Part shown: positions 36,832-50,025 of the stretch, piece after piece | How positions within the stretch are numbered: position 1 is the first letter of the stretch | Layout of the letters: every line of letters starts with the position of its first letter | DNA from: Phascolomyces articulosus | Taxonomy: Eukaryota; Mucoromycota; Mucoromycetes; Mucorales; Lichtheimiaceae | Length of the DNA stretch: 64,000 nt | Direction of reading: 5' to 3' | NCBI GenBank assembly: GCA_025677815.1 | Contig: JAIXMP010000003.1 | Span: 868,001-932,000 of the forward strand | Translations under genes and position numbers: made by a program | Notes under the pieces: model-generated | Told to the model about the DNA's origin: nothing | The model's input: only the letters and a program-made list of their open reading frames with translations | Database searches by the model: none

Positions 36832-38202
36832 ATGTTTCCCTCGTTCATAACGTTTGGACTGAGTCTCATCCTCCTATCACATTTGACAAAGGCTGCTTTA
36901 GCTCCGTCCTATCCCGAACCGGGAACTGTATGGACCGTGGGCAAAGAGTATGATATTACTTGGGGTAAGAGATAACTTGTATAATATGTAATACATCACT
37001 GGCAATATAATGTGATTTTCTTTATATTTACTTAATTTGTAATTTTAATGATAATATATAGAGGAAGACGGTGCCAAACCATCAATGAAAAAAGGATGGA
37101 AGAACTTCAAAATTGGTATGAATGAAAAATTTTTCTTTCTTGTTACGCTATATAGTAAACGTATCAAAGATGTCTATTAGATAGTAATCTAATATATCAT
37201 CACTATCTATTAAGATCTCATGACGGGTGATAACATGGATCAAGTCTTTTTGACCAACGTTGCAAGTGTAAGTTCTAAACATAGTATCAGTATCGATAGC
37301 GTAATGAACTCATGGAAATAGCTATACATGAGCTCTTTTTTGCAACCAAGACTTATCAATTTCTACTACTATTGCTATAGAATTTATCAGCAGCTTCTGG
37401 TTCAACGACGTTCAAATACACTGCACCAAACGTTTCACCTTATTCACCCATTTATTTCTTCATGTTTACTAACGGTAATTTTAGAAAGCCTATTTCATGA
37501 ACTCTAAAAAATTTGATGGATGTTCATTCTTAAAAAAGAAGGACATCCAGATTAAATAACCAAAGCTCCGCGTAATATAAATTATTAAGTATTTTATGCA
37601 TTATGTTATATATAGAGGAAGGTGAGAATGCGTGGACAACACGCTTTGCCATTGTCGGAGAGGATGGTAAACAAGAAGCTCCTGCTAACCAAAAGCAGCC
37701 AAATGGTTTGTATTCATTTTCAACCCCTAGTTTCTCTCTTACACAAGCTCAAAAAAAAGCAGCTCAAACACGTTTCTTATATTCATTGATATACTAATTT
37801 TACACCATCGATCATATTATAAACTTAAATATATAATATATATCTATATATTATATAGGTGAAAAAATCCCTTGGGGTGTAGGTAAATTAGCCGTGAAAG
37901 CTGCATCTGTTAATGAAGAAGATAATGATACGTCATCGGGTCCCACATCTTCAGAAGAAGACCAAGAAATAAAAGCAGCAACAGTTAAAAATGAATTAGT
38001 CGATGATGGTGGTGATGATACTGTTGCATTATCGGAAGGATCAAAGGACTCGTCAGCGCCTGAAGAAAGTGACGATGGTAAAATCAAAGCTGCTGCTATC
38101 CTCCCTGAAAACAACGTATCCAATGCTACTAATTCTCTCAATATCAAGATTCATCATTTAATATTTGCAATGACACTGGTGTTTTTTGCAACATTTTTTT
38201 AA
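36832..38202 (+). CDS. Kre9/Knh1-like GPI-anchored cell-wall protein
   Basis: Six exons encode about 245 residues. A signal peptide (MFPSFITFGLSLILLSHLTKA) is followed by a Kre9/Knh1-type beta-sandwich domain with EPGTVWTVGKEYDITWEEDG near the start, MTGDNMDQVFLTNVAS, and SPYSPIYFFMFTNEEGENAW, then TRFAIVG. A Ser/Asp/Glu-rich stalk leads to a C-terminal hydrophobic helix (HHLIFAMTLVFFATFF), fitting a GPI signal. Such proteins act in cell-wall glucan assembly or as abundant Ser/Thr-rich surface proteins. Exon joins were checked by phase at four introns. It is convergent with the RuvB-like 2 gene, about 100 bases away. Confidence 0.85.
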
Positions 38203-38304
38203 TGATTTTTTCCCCTTCTTTCGTTCTTTAGTTCTTTAGTTTATGTGTTCTGATATTTTGTTATATATATAAATGCATTCGGAAAAAATAATATATGCTA
38301 TATT

Positions 38305-40708
<2,404 letters not shown>

Positions 40709-41081
40709 TATGCGTCAAGTTTTTTTTATACAGAAAGAAAAAAAAAAAGCGCGAACTTTACGTTCGCTTTGATTTGTAGAAAAAAAAACGCAAGTCATAT
40801 AAAAATCGGATAAACTGTTTCCCCGTATAGAATGATCATCAAGGTACCATGGATTATCATTATGCTAATGAAAATAAATAATAATAGTGACGATGGTGAT
40901 GGTATAAGGGACAGAAAAAATATGAATAATTTAACATATATATTTATATATACAAAGCAATACAAAAAGATTTTTTTTTTTTTTAACAAGTCAAATGTTT
41001 ACATTTTTTGATGAATAGGGGATAGTGGGGGAATAAATGATGTTTATGCTAATGATGACGATGTGTCATAAAATGCTATTA
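40709..41081. other. Upstream region of RVB2
   Basis: This 373-base gap has poly-A/T runs and a perfect inverted repeat GCGAAC-TTTAC-GTTCGC at 40751-40767. It is the RVB2 promoter and the 3' flank of the coiled-coil gene. Confidence 0.55.
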
Positions 41082-43356
41082 TTATACAATTTTTTTCTCT
41101 AAGATATCTAATCGTTCGACAGCATCATTTATTGCATTTTCAGCAATATTTTTTGCCAATCTTTCAATAGAACATCGCAGTGGAAACGTTAATCCATCTT
41201 GAACTGTACTAATTGTACCCAAATGTCCTTGTCCTATTTCTTCACCGTTTTCGGCTGCAATTGGATCAATAATATGCCTTATAAATTCACCATGATTGCT
41301 ATGTATATACAATATAAGTTATTTTCCCATCAAAACACTGTGAATGCATATACACTTTAGAACATGAAATTACATACTTGAGTACTCCATATATTTCATT
41401 GATCGATTTTTTTGTTCGTAACGTGAAATCTTGAGTCAATACATTTTGTTGCGCTTGAGTCACCATCCCTTGTAACTCATCAATCCTTTTTTCAATCGCA
41501 TCTAATCGAGCCTTTTTACGTTCACCTAAAGCCAAGTGTTGTTCATCACGTATTCGCTTTATTCGCTTCAATTCATTCTGAGCTTGTACTTCAAGATTTT
41601 CAATTTTGGATCGTACTTTTTCCACAGTTTCAAATTCGTCTCCTGTACAACGTTGCTCGATTTCTTTTACTGATTTTTGAGCTTCGCGTATCCTGTGGGA
41701 CATTTCAACTGTCCCTTGAACTTTCTGTAAATGAGGTTGCTGGTCCATGATCAATTGTCGCAAAGTATTGGTTCGTTGATACCGTAGATGATTTGCTATT
41801 TGCTTTAAAGCGTTCTCCCGTTGCATCTTTTCATTTGATCGATGTTCTTCAATGATTTGTTGGCATATCCCACGTACAACATCCTCTCCAATCTCCAAAG
41901 CATACTTTGCTAGCTGATTTTGATTCTGTTTCGCGATAAATCCACAAAGCATATTTCCTTCTTGTACCTGAGTGTCGTGCTCATCCTTTAATGATGTACA
42001 TCCTCGGTCAATTTCTTGTAATAGCTGTTGCTTTATGCCATTTTTCCGTCCTTCGTATCTTCTTTGTAATTGACTCTCGCTTTGTTTCTTTCGCATCAAA
42101 TCGGAAATGTCACATCGAAGTTCTGTCCATTCACGCTGTTCTTTGTTGACGAGATAGTCGTTGAGACTTACATTGAAGTATTCAATTTTTTGAATACAGT
42201 AATCATAATAGGACGCAATACAGTCTTGACTAAGTTCCTTTAATGTGTTGTATAACTGCAACCATCCATCCTGCTCATCCTTTTTGCATCTATTTTCTTT
42301 TTCGATTAATTTCAAACCATTATTTATGCATGCTATTCAGGAGGGAAGGAAAGAAAAAAAAACGTACAATTTCATTGACTTCTGATATGCACTACGTTGT
42401 TCAATGATTCGTTTTTCTAAATTATAGTGTTAATATAAAATAGGACCAAAAAGTTATTATTCCCCCCTCTCCTTTTAAATAGTTACCAAGATTTTCTGTA
42501 TCCACTAAATGTTCATATTCTTTATAATATTCACATAGTTCATCGAATTTTTTTAGATATTCACCCGCGTTTTGACGTTCGATAAATCCATTATAAAAAG
42601 TACTAAAAAAACAGATATTAACATAAGATTGAGTTCTATTCTCGGAAAAAAAGTAATCCTGTATGTATATATTTACGTGAGTGCTTGTGATAATGTTGGA
42701 TTCACATTTTTCTTTTTTTTAGATTGTGGTGGGTATGATCGACATTGAGGAGCTCTTATAGCAGGATTCTTGACTTCAATTGCATTTTGTGGTTCGGGTG
42801 ATTTTGGTACAATTGGTATTGGCGTCTCTGTTATTATAATTTCGTTTCGTAAAGTTGATGGTGGAGGTTGAGGTGGTGGATCGTCCGAATCTTGGGTTAA
42901 GTCAATAATTTCTGGTTGTTGTTGTTGTCTCGCAGTAGTTGTTCGATGAGGTGAAGATCGGCGAGGACGACGTTGTCTTGGTTTAATTTTTTTTCGTCGT
43001 TGTTCTGTTCGCGATGGAGACTTTTTATGAGAATCATTAGAACTGTTGCCTTGGTTTTCACTCTGACGCGATGAGTTCGTGGTTTGTTTATTATGGTTGC
43101 TAATCATATTCGTTGTAGGAGTATCACAAAAAAAAATATGTCTTGTAATATAAAGTTGAAATTAATCAAGATAAAAGGTAAGAAAGAGGTCAGCTCTTTG
43201 GTAAAAAAAAAACGCGATTTATTGTTATTATTATTATTATTACTACCTCGGCAGCTGCTGCTGCTCTTGTTGTTGTCGTTGGGAATGCGAGGGTGTTGTT
43301 ATTGAATCTGAATTTATTTTTTGATGTCCATTTACTTCTGATTCTGTCAATGACAT
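41082..43356 (-). CDS. Orphan nuclear coiled-coil protein with SUMO-interacting-like motif
   Basis: About seven exons encode some 560 residues; the first Met is uncertain because an extra upstream exon is possible (a frame continues 5' of the chosen ATG to an acceptor-like TAG). The N-terminal 190 residues are disordered: a Gln-rich stretch, a strongly basic block (RRKKIKPRQRRPRRSS, a likely NLS), then PEIIDLTQDSDDP, a classic hydrophobic-acidic SUMO-interacting motif pattern, then Pro-rich segments. The remaining 350 residues are mostly coiled coil (EIDRGCTSLKDEHD, EAQKSVKEIEQR, RKKARLDAIEKRIDEL), ending in a helical C-terminus (RLAKNIAENAINDAVERLD). No family was recognised. A structural, chromatin or kinetochore-type scaffold is possible but unproven. 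It is divergent from UBC12 across about 250 bases. Confidence 0.7.
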
Positions 43357-43603
43357 TAATATTGATTCTGGATCCGGTTCTTTTTGAATCTATGGGATGG
43401 TAAACATTGGAAAAATAAAAATAGGGTTCATATGCACGAAGTGGTTTAACTTAATCTTGCACCCAAGAATGCTTAACGCGCTGAGTTTATATCTTAGAAG
43501 TTTATAGTAGGGTTTGGAACAGAGAGCCTTTAGATCTTTTCTTTCAAAAACTTTACTATATATACTATTCTTTTTTTTTTATTGTTGTAAAAAAGAAAAT
43601 ATA
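43357..43603. promoter_or_regulatory. Short divergent promoter region before UBC12
   Basis: About 250 bases separate the inferred start of the orphan coiled-coil gene from the UBC12 start. If the orphan gene has a further 5' exon the gap is even smaller. No specific factor site was recognised. Confidence 0.45.
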
Positions 43604-44566
43604 ATGATCAAAATCTGGAGCATGAAGGCCAAAGAGGCTGCAGCCGAAAAGAAAAAACCAAAAACAAGTGCTGCTCAAATCCGTGTACAAAAAGGTTAAT
43701 ATTATAACACTTTTTTTATATAATAATTATGACTATTGTTGGCATTACGACATCTAGTCCCGCAGCACACAATAGCAAACAAGAAGAAATTTGTATATCA
43801 AGGGTAACAACAAACTAAAGATATTTATTTTATATATGTATAGATTTAGCAGAATTGGAGATTCCTTCCACGATTAAATTAGAATTCCCTGATCCAGCTG
43901 ATATTCTCCATTTCAATGTCATGATTACTCCCGATGAAGGTATGTTTGATATACTGTTTGTTGTTGTCAATATTGTTGAATGGTTCAATGTTTATTAATG
44001 TTATTGTATAGGTCTTTATAAAGGTGGTCGATTTACATTTACTTTCAGTATCAATAACAATTATCCTCATGAACCACCAAAAGTTCATTGCACTCAAAAG
44101 GTATATGTTTATCAAACTCATATGGCTTTTTTTTTTAAACAACTATTATATATTGATAATAATGATGATGACACTTATATTATATATGTATTAGATATAT
44201 CATCCAAATATTGATCTCGAAGGAAACATTTGTTTAAACATTTTGCGAGAAGATTGGAAGCCAGTGCTCTCCTTGCACTCTGTTCTTGTTGGTTTGCAAT
44301 ATTTGTTCCTGGAACCCAATGCTGATGATCCATTGAATAAAGGTAAAGTGTGGTAGTTTTTATTTATTTTTTAGATATAATTACCAGATATGGTTGTATT
44401 ATAAGTATAGGATAATCTGATGATTGATCTAATTTTAATTATATATAATTTTACAGAGGCGGCAGAAGATTTGAGACAAAATCGAAAGGGATTCGAAACA
44501 AATGTTAAACGATCTTTGGCTGGTGGTGCATTGAAAGGAATACAATATGATCATGTTTTAGCATAA
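43604..44566 (+). CDS. UBC12: NEDD8-conjugating E2 enzyme Ubc12
   Basis: Five exons encode about 178 residues. The N-terminus [11 protein letters not shown] matches the Ubc12 docking extension (MIKLFSLKQQ in animals) that binds the NEDD8 E1. The UBC fold follows: [45 protein letters not shown], the active-site Cys in [20 protein letters not shown], and [17 protein letters not shown]. The enzyme transfers NEDD8/Rub1 to cullins, activating SCF-type ubiquitin ligases. Intron positions were verified by phase in the catalytic region. Confidence 0.95.
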
Positions 44567-45363
44567 AGAAATCAAACCCTCTTCTTCCTCCTCATCTCCC
44601 TCTCTAAACACTACAACAGCAAATTTTCTCTTTCTCTCTTTTACCTACACCCACAAAGATTTCACTCATCCACTTTATTCTCTCGCACTCACACACACCC
44701 ACCAGATATATAAACTCAATAAATTTATTAAACTGCGGATCAATGGTGATATCCTTGTCGAGAATATGAGTATGGATTATGGAAAAATAGGATGGTAAGC
44801 ATGAAAAGTAATGGATAATGATTATGAAAGGGAATATATATTTATAATGTGGTTAAATAGATATATTTTGCCACAATAATATATGAAATTAATAAACCTT
44901 AGTTGAATTAAAATGAATCGAGATTATTTAAAGGGGATCGACATATATATTTCTAGATACATTACTATTATTATTTCTATATTTCATCATAGATATCATG
45001 AAGAGAGAAAAAGTATTAGTATTATAATTTTTGATTCCATATGCTTGGTGATTACATCTTGCTCCGAAAAAAAGTCGACAAGCATGCTTTTTTTTTTTTT
45101 GTAACAATCCGATTCCAAATAGAGTTATTGACCTTGCTTATGAGTTTCCAATAATGATTATTTTATATGAAATGAAAAAAAAAGCTTTTGTTCTTTTTGT
45201 AACCTGGTAAACTTGATATTCTTCTTTTTTTTATATTTTTTAATAATAATAATAAACAACTTAATTATACTTCTCCACTCCTTTTATATAATATATTATA
45301 TATTTTAAAGCGTTTTTTGTTCTCTCCTTTTCCTTTATCAACGACGACAAAAATAACGCGACT
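44567..45363. other. Intergenic region between UBC12 and the ankyrin-anillin gene
   Basis: No gene is seen. A CT-rich 3' flank (to about 44705) follows UBC12, then AT-rich DNA with poly-T runs that probably include the promoter of the next gene. Confidence 0.6.
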
Positions 45364-48300
45364 ATGAGTACTACTAGTAGTACAAATCATACCCATACCG
45401 TTCCTTCTAATCTTACTGAATGGACAAGGGCAATCGTTAATGTGGATCCTGACCGTGTTCAACAACTTTATCAAGAACAGCCGGAATTGTTATGGACTCC
45501 TTTATCACTAAACGATGATAATACTGAACATGCTCATTTACTCGCACAACTTGAAAGGTTACAAGTTCTTGGTTCAGAACTTGGTGATCTATCTGCAATT
45601 CCATATATGCTTTTAGATCATCTGGAGAGTACTGAACAAGAAGACGATGAAACCACCTTGTCAGTGGCGCAACAAAAACGTTCTCGATTACTAACCTATC
45701 TGATTCAGGTAAAACTCTATTTATAAATATATTAAATGCATGTATAATATGATTATACATATACATTGATATAAACTTACAGCGAAAAGAGAAAGGGGAG
45801 AGAAACTGACTTTGTTTTTTTTTATTACACATGCTTATTTATTATTAATATTATTATTATTTTTTATACTATCCATTTTAATTTCATATAATTTCTAATT
45901 CGTAACGACGAAATAACAGCATGCTACAGAAATAGATTTAAATACTCGATCCTGGGGATCGTGTAACAACAGAACATTGCACTTGGCAGCTTTTCTTGGT
46001 CAACCTGGCGTTGTGAAACAATTAATTCAACGTGGTGCTTCAATGACTATCTCGAATGATTTAGGTTGTACTCCAAAAGATATCATTACAACATCATCAT
46101 TGACAAGTACATCAACATCAACCAATAAAGAAAAAAAATCGAAACCTTCTTCCTTACCAAAGTTAAAAAAGAATTATTCATCATCGGAACGATTTCAACA
46201 GTTACGTGCTATAGCAACAGAACAATCGACCGAAACAAGTAAAAGACAAGGAAGCCAAGAAGATTTAAGACATCAAACAAAACGACAACAGGATTTGTCG
46301 TTATTAGCCAAGCGTTCAGCTGTTAAAAATAACCCATTATTTAAAAAATTCGAACAGAATGAACAGCAACAGCAACAGCCACCTTCTCGTAAAATGACCT
46401 CGTCTTCATTATCATCTTATAGTAACAATAGTAGTACAGATATGCTCTCTGTCCCTGGAGGTGGAGGAACAACAGTTGATGATAATGGGACACGTCGAAA
46501 TTCTAAAGTCATCAATTCTTTAATGACAAAATCTTATGTTTCATCCAGTGTATTTCGACAAGGAGAACCTGAACGGTCACCTTCTCGAGGTTCTTCACCT
46601 GTGCCTTCCTCTGCTTCATCTTCACGTGCAAATTCACCTGCTCCGCCAGTATCGCCCTCTTTACCACCTTCGTCACCGATAACCACTACCCCTTCCAATA
46701 ATTCTTATAACGATCAACCTTCTTCATCTCTTTCAACAGACACTACTACAACTACTTCTAATACAGCTACTATAGACCATACATCATCAACAGAAACTAC
46801 AATAACCACTATAGAAACATTACCTTTTACCGAAACACCTATCGTTGTCAATGAAGAAATAGTTGAAGAGCCACCATCGTCATCCAGTACTCCAAAAGAA
46901 GACGAGTCTGTTACTGATGAGACGATACCCAAAACGAACGACGAAAAAGAAGGGAAAGATGCATCTATTAACGATACCCTATCACCCGAACATAATGAAC
47001 AATTGGAGACGATTGAAATTCTGAATACACAACAGCGACGATTATCAGAACATCTTATCCAAGCAGAAGGAGATGAATCCCGCCGATGGAGTGGTAGTCA
47101 ACGCTCCCATTGGTCTGTGGGAGTCAATTCATGGGATAATGTGTTAAACCGTGAAAATGACAATGATAAAAAAGAAGCTAGAAAAAGTGCACAAAGTGAA
47201 GCGGATAGCGAGCAATGGTTTGATAGCAACGAAGAATGGTATGAAGAAAATGGTGTCCGTTATTCATTGAAACTTCGACCTCGTTCAACCATTGATCGTA
47301 CCAATATTCAAGATTCCTCAGCACCACCTGCCATACCAGAGCGATCACCCTTGAGAAAATCAAAATTGGCCATGGAGATGATGATGGATGATGATAGCAA
47401 TGAAGTGATAAAGCATGATAGAAAAGAAAAAGAATCAATCAGATCCTTGGAACAACAAGTTGACGATGATGATTGCACCAGTGATTCGAATGAAACGATG
47501 ACGCTCGATAATGTACAATCACATCAACAGCAACAATTAGAAGAGACAGTCCTTCGTGATGAACCAGCAACTATTGATTCACCTTCCGCAGATGATGCAT
47601 CCGTTGTTTCTCGTGTACCTTCCGCTTCATTCAGTCCTCAACGTGTATCACTTGGTGCAGAAAGTGTGGATACATGGCCACCACCCCCTACTTCTCCACC
47701 TCGACTCAACCGAAATTCAGGAAATGGTGATATGAAAGAGATCGACCATTATGATCTTAATGAGCAGAATGTTGTGCAACACCAACAACCTCCGTCAAGC
47801 GATGATCAGCAGCAACGCCAACAAGTGACAGAAATTGAGAACTCATACAATCAATATGATCAACAAGAAGCAAATCATCATGACGATGATATCATTGAAA
47901 GTCCAGCAACAGCTATTGCACCTGTAATATATCATTCTCACCATGATGAACAGCAACATCAACAGCAGCAGCAGCAACGTCAATCTGTTATACCAATAAA
48001 TGCTGCAGACTATGGTAACATTTCTGTTGGAACAACTGAACGTTATGTATCCCATCGACTTCATGATCAACAACAGTCCAACGATAATCAATATTTGGGA
48101 ACAAATGAATACGATGAATTTTTGGCAGGTCGACCTCAAAGTATGAAACTTGAATTACCGAGTGTCGATACTCGTCCAGAACAATCCACATCCGCCTTTG
48201 GTAAATTGTATGTCCGTGTCAGTGGAGCCGATGATCTTTTATTGCCACTTCCTAAAGTGACTACCTATGCCCGTTGTGTGGTGAGTGACGGCCAATTTGA

Positions 48301-49609
48301 GTACATGTCTCGTTATGAAGTATTGGGACAAAAAGTGACATTTGATTATGAATGTATCATTGACGCCCAACCTGATATGATCGTCAACGTATCACTGCAT
48401 GTACGCCCCGATGTTCACGTCCGACCCAAAACTGGATTGTCCAAATGGCTTACGCCTGCACGTAAACAGCGAGAAACAATCAATGGGTATGTTCATATCG
48501 ATGATGGTTCGATTGGTCAATCGCGATTTGCTCTTGGACATATGATCCAAGCATGTAATCAAAAGACGTATGCGGCCAATTTTGATTGTTTCAATTCTTG
48601 GTATGCGCGATCCTCCAAAGAGCGACAACGACAATTGCGTGGTGAAGAAGATGTACTTAAAGTGGTTGGTAGCTTGAATGTGGAAATGCTATATTTACCA
48701 GTATCCGATCCATCTCTCGTAAGTCATAGTTTATTTATTAATATATGCAACTCCTTGGCAAATCCGCTCGAAAATCTTTATTTATATTATTTGACACTAA
48801 CCAAATTTTCATCTTTAACCCCTTCCTTTTCGAAACACCATTCTTCTCCTATTAATTTGGATTTTTCTGCAACTTTTTACTACTACTACTTCTCCTATCT
48901 GTTCTTATCTCTCCCTCTCTTTCTCCTTCTTCTTCTCCTTCTCCTTCATCTTTCTGTTACCTCCCGAAAAAAAACATTATTTTTTATTAATACCATTTCA
49001 CATGGATCGTCAATTATATCCATCAATTTCTTTATCATAGCCAATACCCAGGAGTTTACGTGAATGTGATCTGGCGTTACGTATCCGCCAATGGCATCAA
49101 ACTTGTTGGCACAGTGGATATATTTCATTACGCAAGGAGAAATCTCAGGTATTTATTATTATTATTTTATTATGTTTTTCAAACTAAAAAAGAAAGTTTA
49201 TTTGAAGATTAGCATATTATAAATTGTATAAACTAAAAAAAATGGGGAAATTTTATAATAGATATGGGAACGACAATACTGTCGCCTTATTGGTAGTCAA
49301 CTGATTGCATATTCATCAAAAGAAGCTGCTTCATCATTTGAGCCACTTGATCAACATGATATTGCAGATGCTCTTCGTCTTGTTGCTGCTTCCGATCAAG
49401 TTATTGTAACATTGGTGGATGTGCCCGATAATAGAGTCTTCCAATCAAACACTATTGTGGAACAAACAGCCCGAGGTTTTTTCCGACTTACATTCCCTGA
49501 TACCTACGTTGATTGTGTTGGAGACGATGCTCAGGATAGTGAAGAATGGGTTCGTGTATTTAAATCCATGATCGGTAGAGTGCCTTTGAAGATGCCAATT
49601 ACAGTTTAG
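45364..49609 (+). CDS. Ankyrin-anillin-homology-PH protein (Bud4/anillin-like septation protein)
   Basis: Four exons (45364-45708, 45920-48718, 49041-49148, 49262-49609) encode about 1,200 residues. Residues 110-175 are ankyrin-like (NRTLHLAAFLGQPGVVKQL, IQRGASMTISNDLG). About 600 residues of Ser/Thr/Pro/Gln-rich disordered sequence follow. Then comes an anillin/Bud4-type C2-like homology region (GKLYVRVSGADDLLLPLPK, YARCVVSDGQFEY, FDYECIIDAQPDMIVNVSLHV), and finally a PH domain (SGYISLRKEKSQ, IWERQYCRLIGSQLIAYS, ending EEWVRVFKSMIG). In yeasts Bud4 and Mid1 organise septins and the division ring at the cortex; an analogous role at septa or hyphal tips is inferred. The ankyrin addition is unlike yeast Bud4. 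The 322-base intron before exon 3 has no in-frame stop until 49063. Confidence 0.8.
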
Positions 49610-50025
49610 TTTCTTTTCCTTATTTTATTTGTTTCTATTTTTCACTCTTAATTTTTCTTTGTAAATCACGCCAACAACAAACAACATTTTATACTACAAA
49701 AAAGAATCCTCCCCCAATAGCCGGCTTATTTAAACGAACCAGCGTTTTTTTTATTTCACTTTTTTCTTCTTTCCTTCCTTTCATTCACTTTTTTTTTGTT
49801 ATATTATACTATACTATTTATCAAGTGCACTTCTTGCTTTCTCTTTCTTTCTTATTATATTCCTTTATACTATATCAAACTCTTTCATTTGTTCTTTTTC
49901 TTTTCCTACCCTCTCATTTTTTTATAATAATTAAAAAACAAAGAAAAAGAGGTTTCCTGTACACTCTTTTCTCTCCAATATATTACGATATCGCTCTGTT
50001 TTTTTTTTTTTAAAAAAAAAAAACA
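49610..50025. other. Intergenic region
   Basis: This 416-base stretch is dominated by CT/T-rich sequence with a T-run followed by an A-run right before the glycosyltransferase start. It is probably terminator plus promoter; no gene is seen. Confidence 0.6.
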
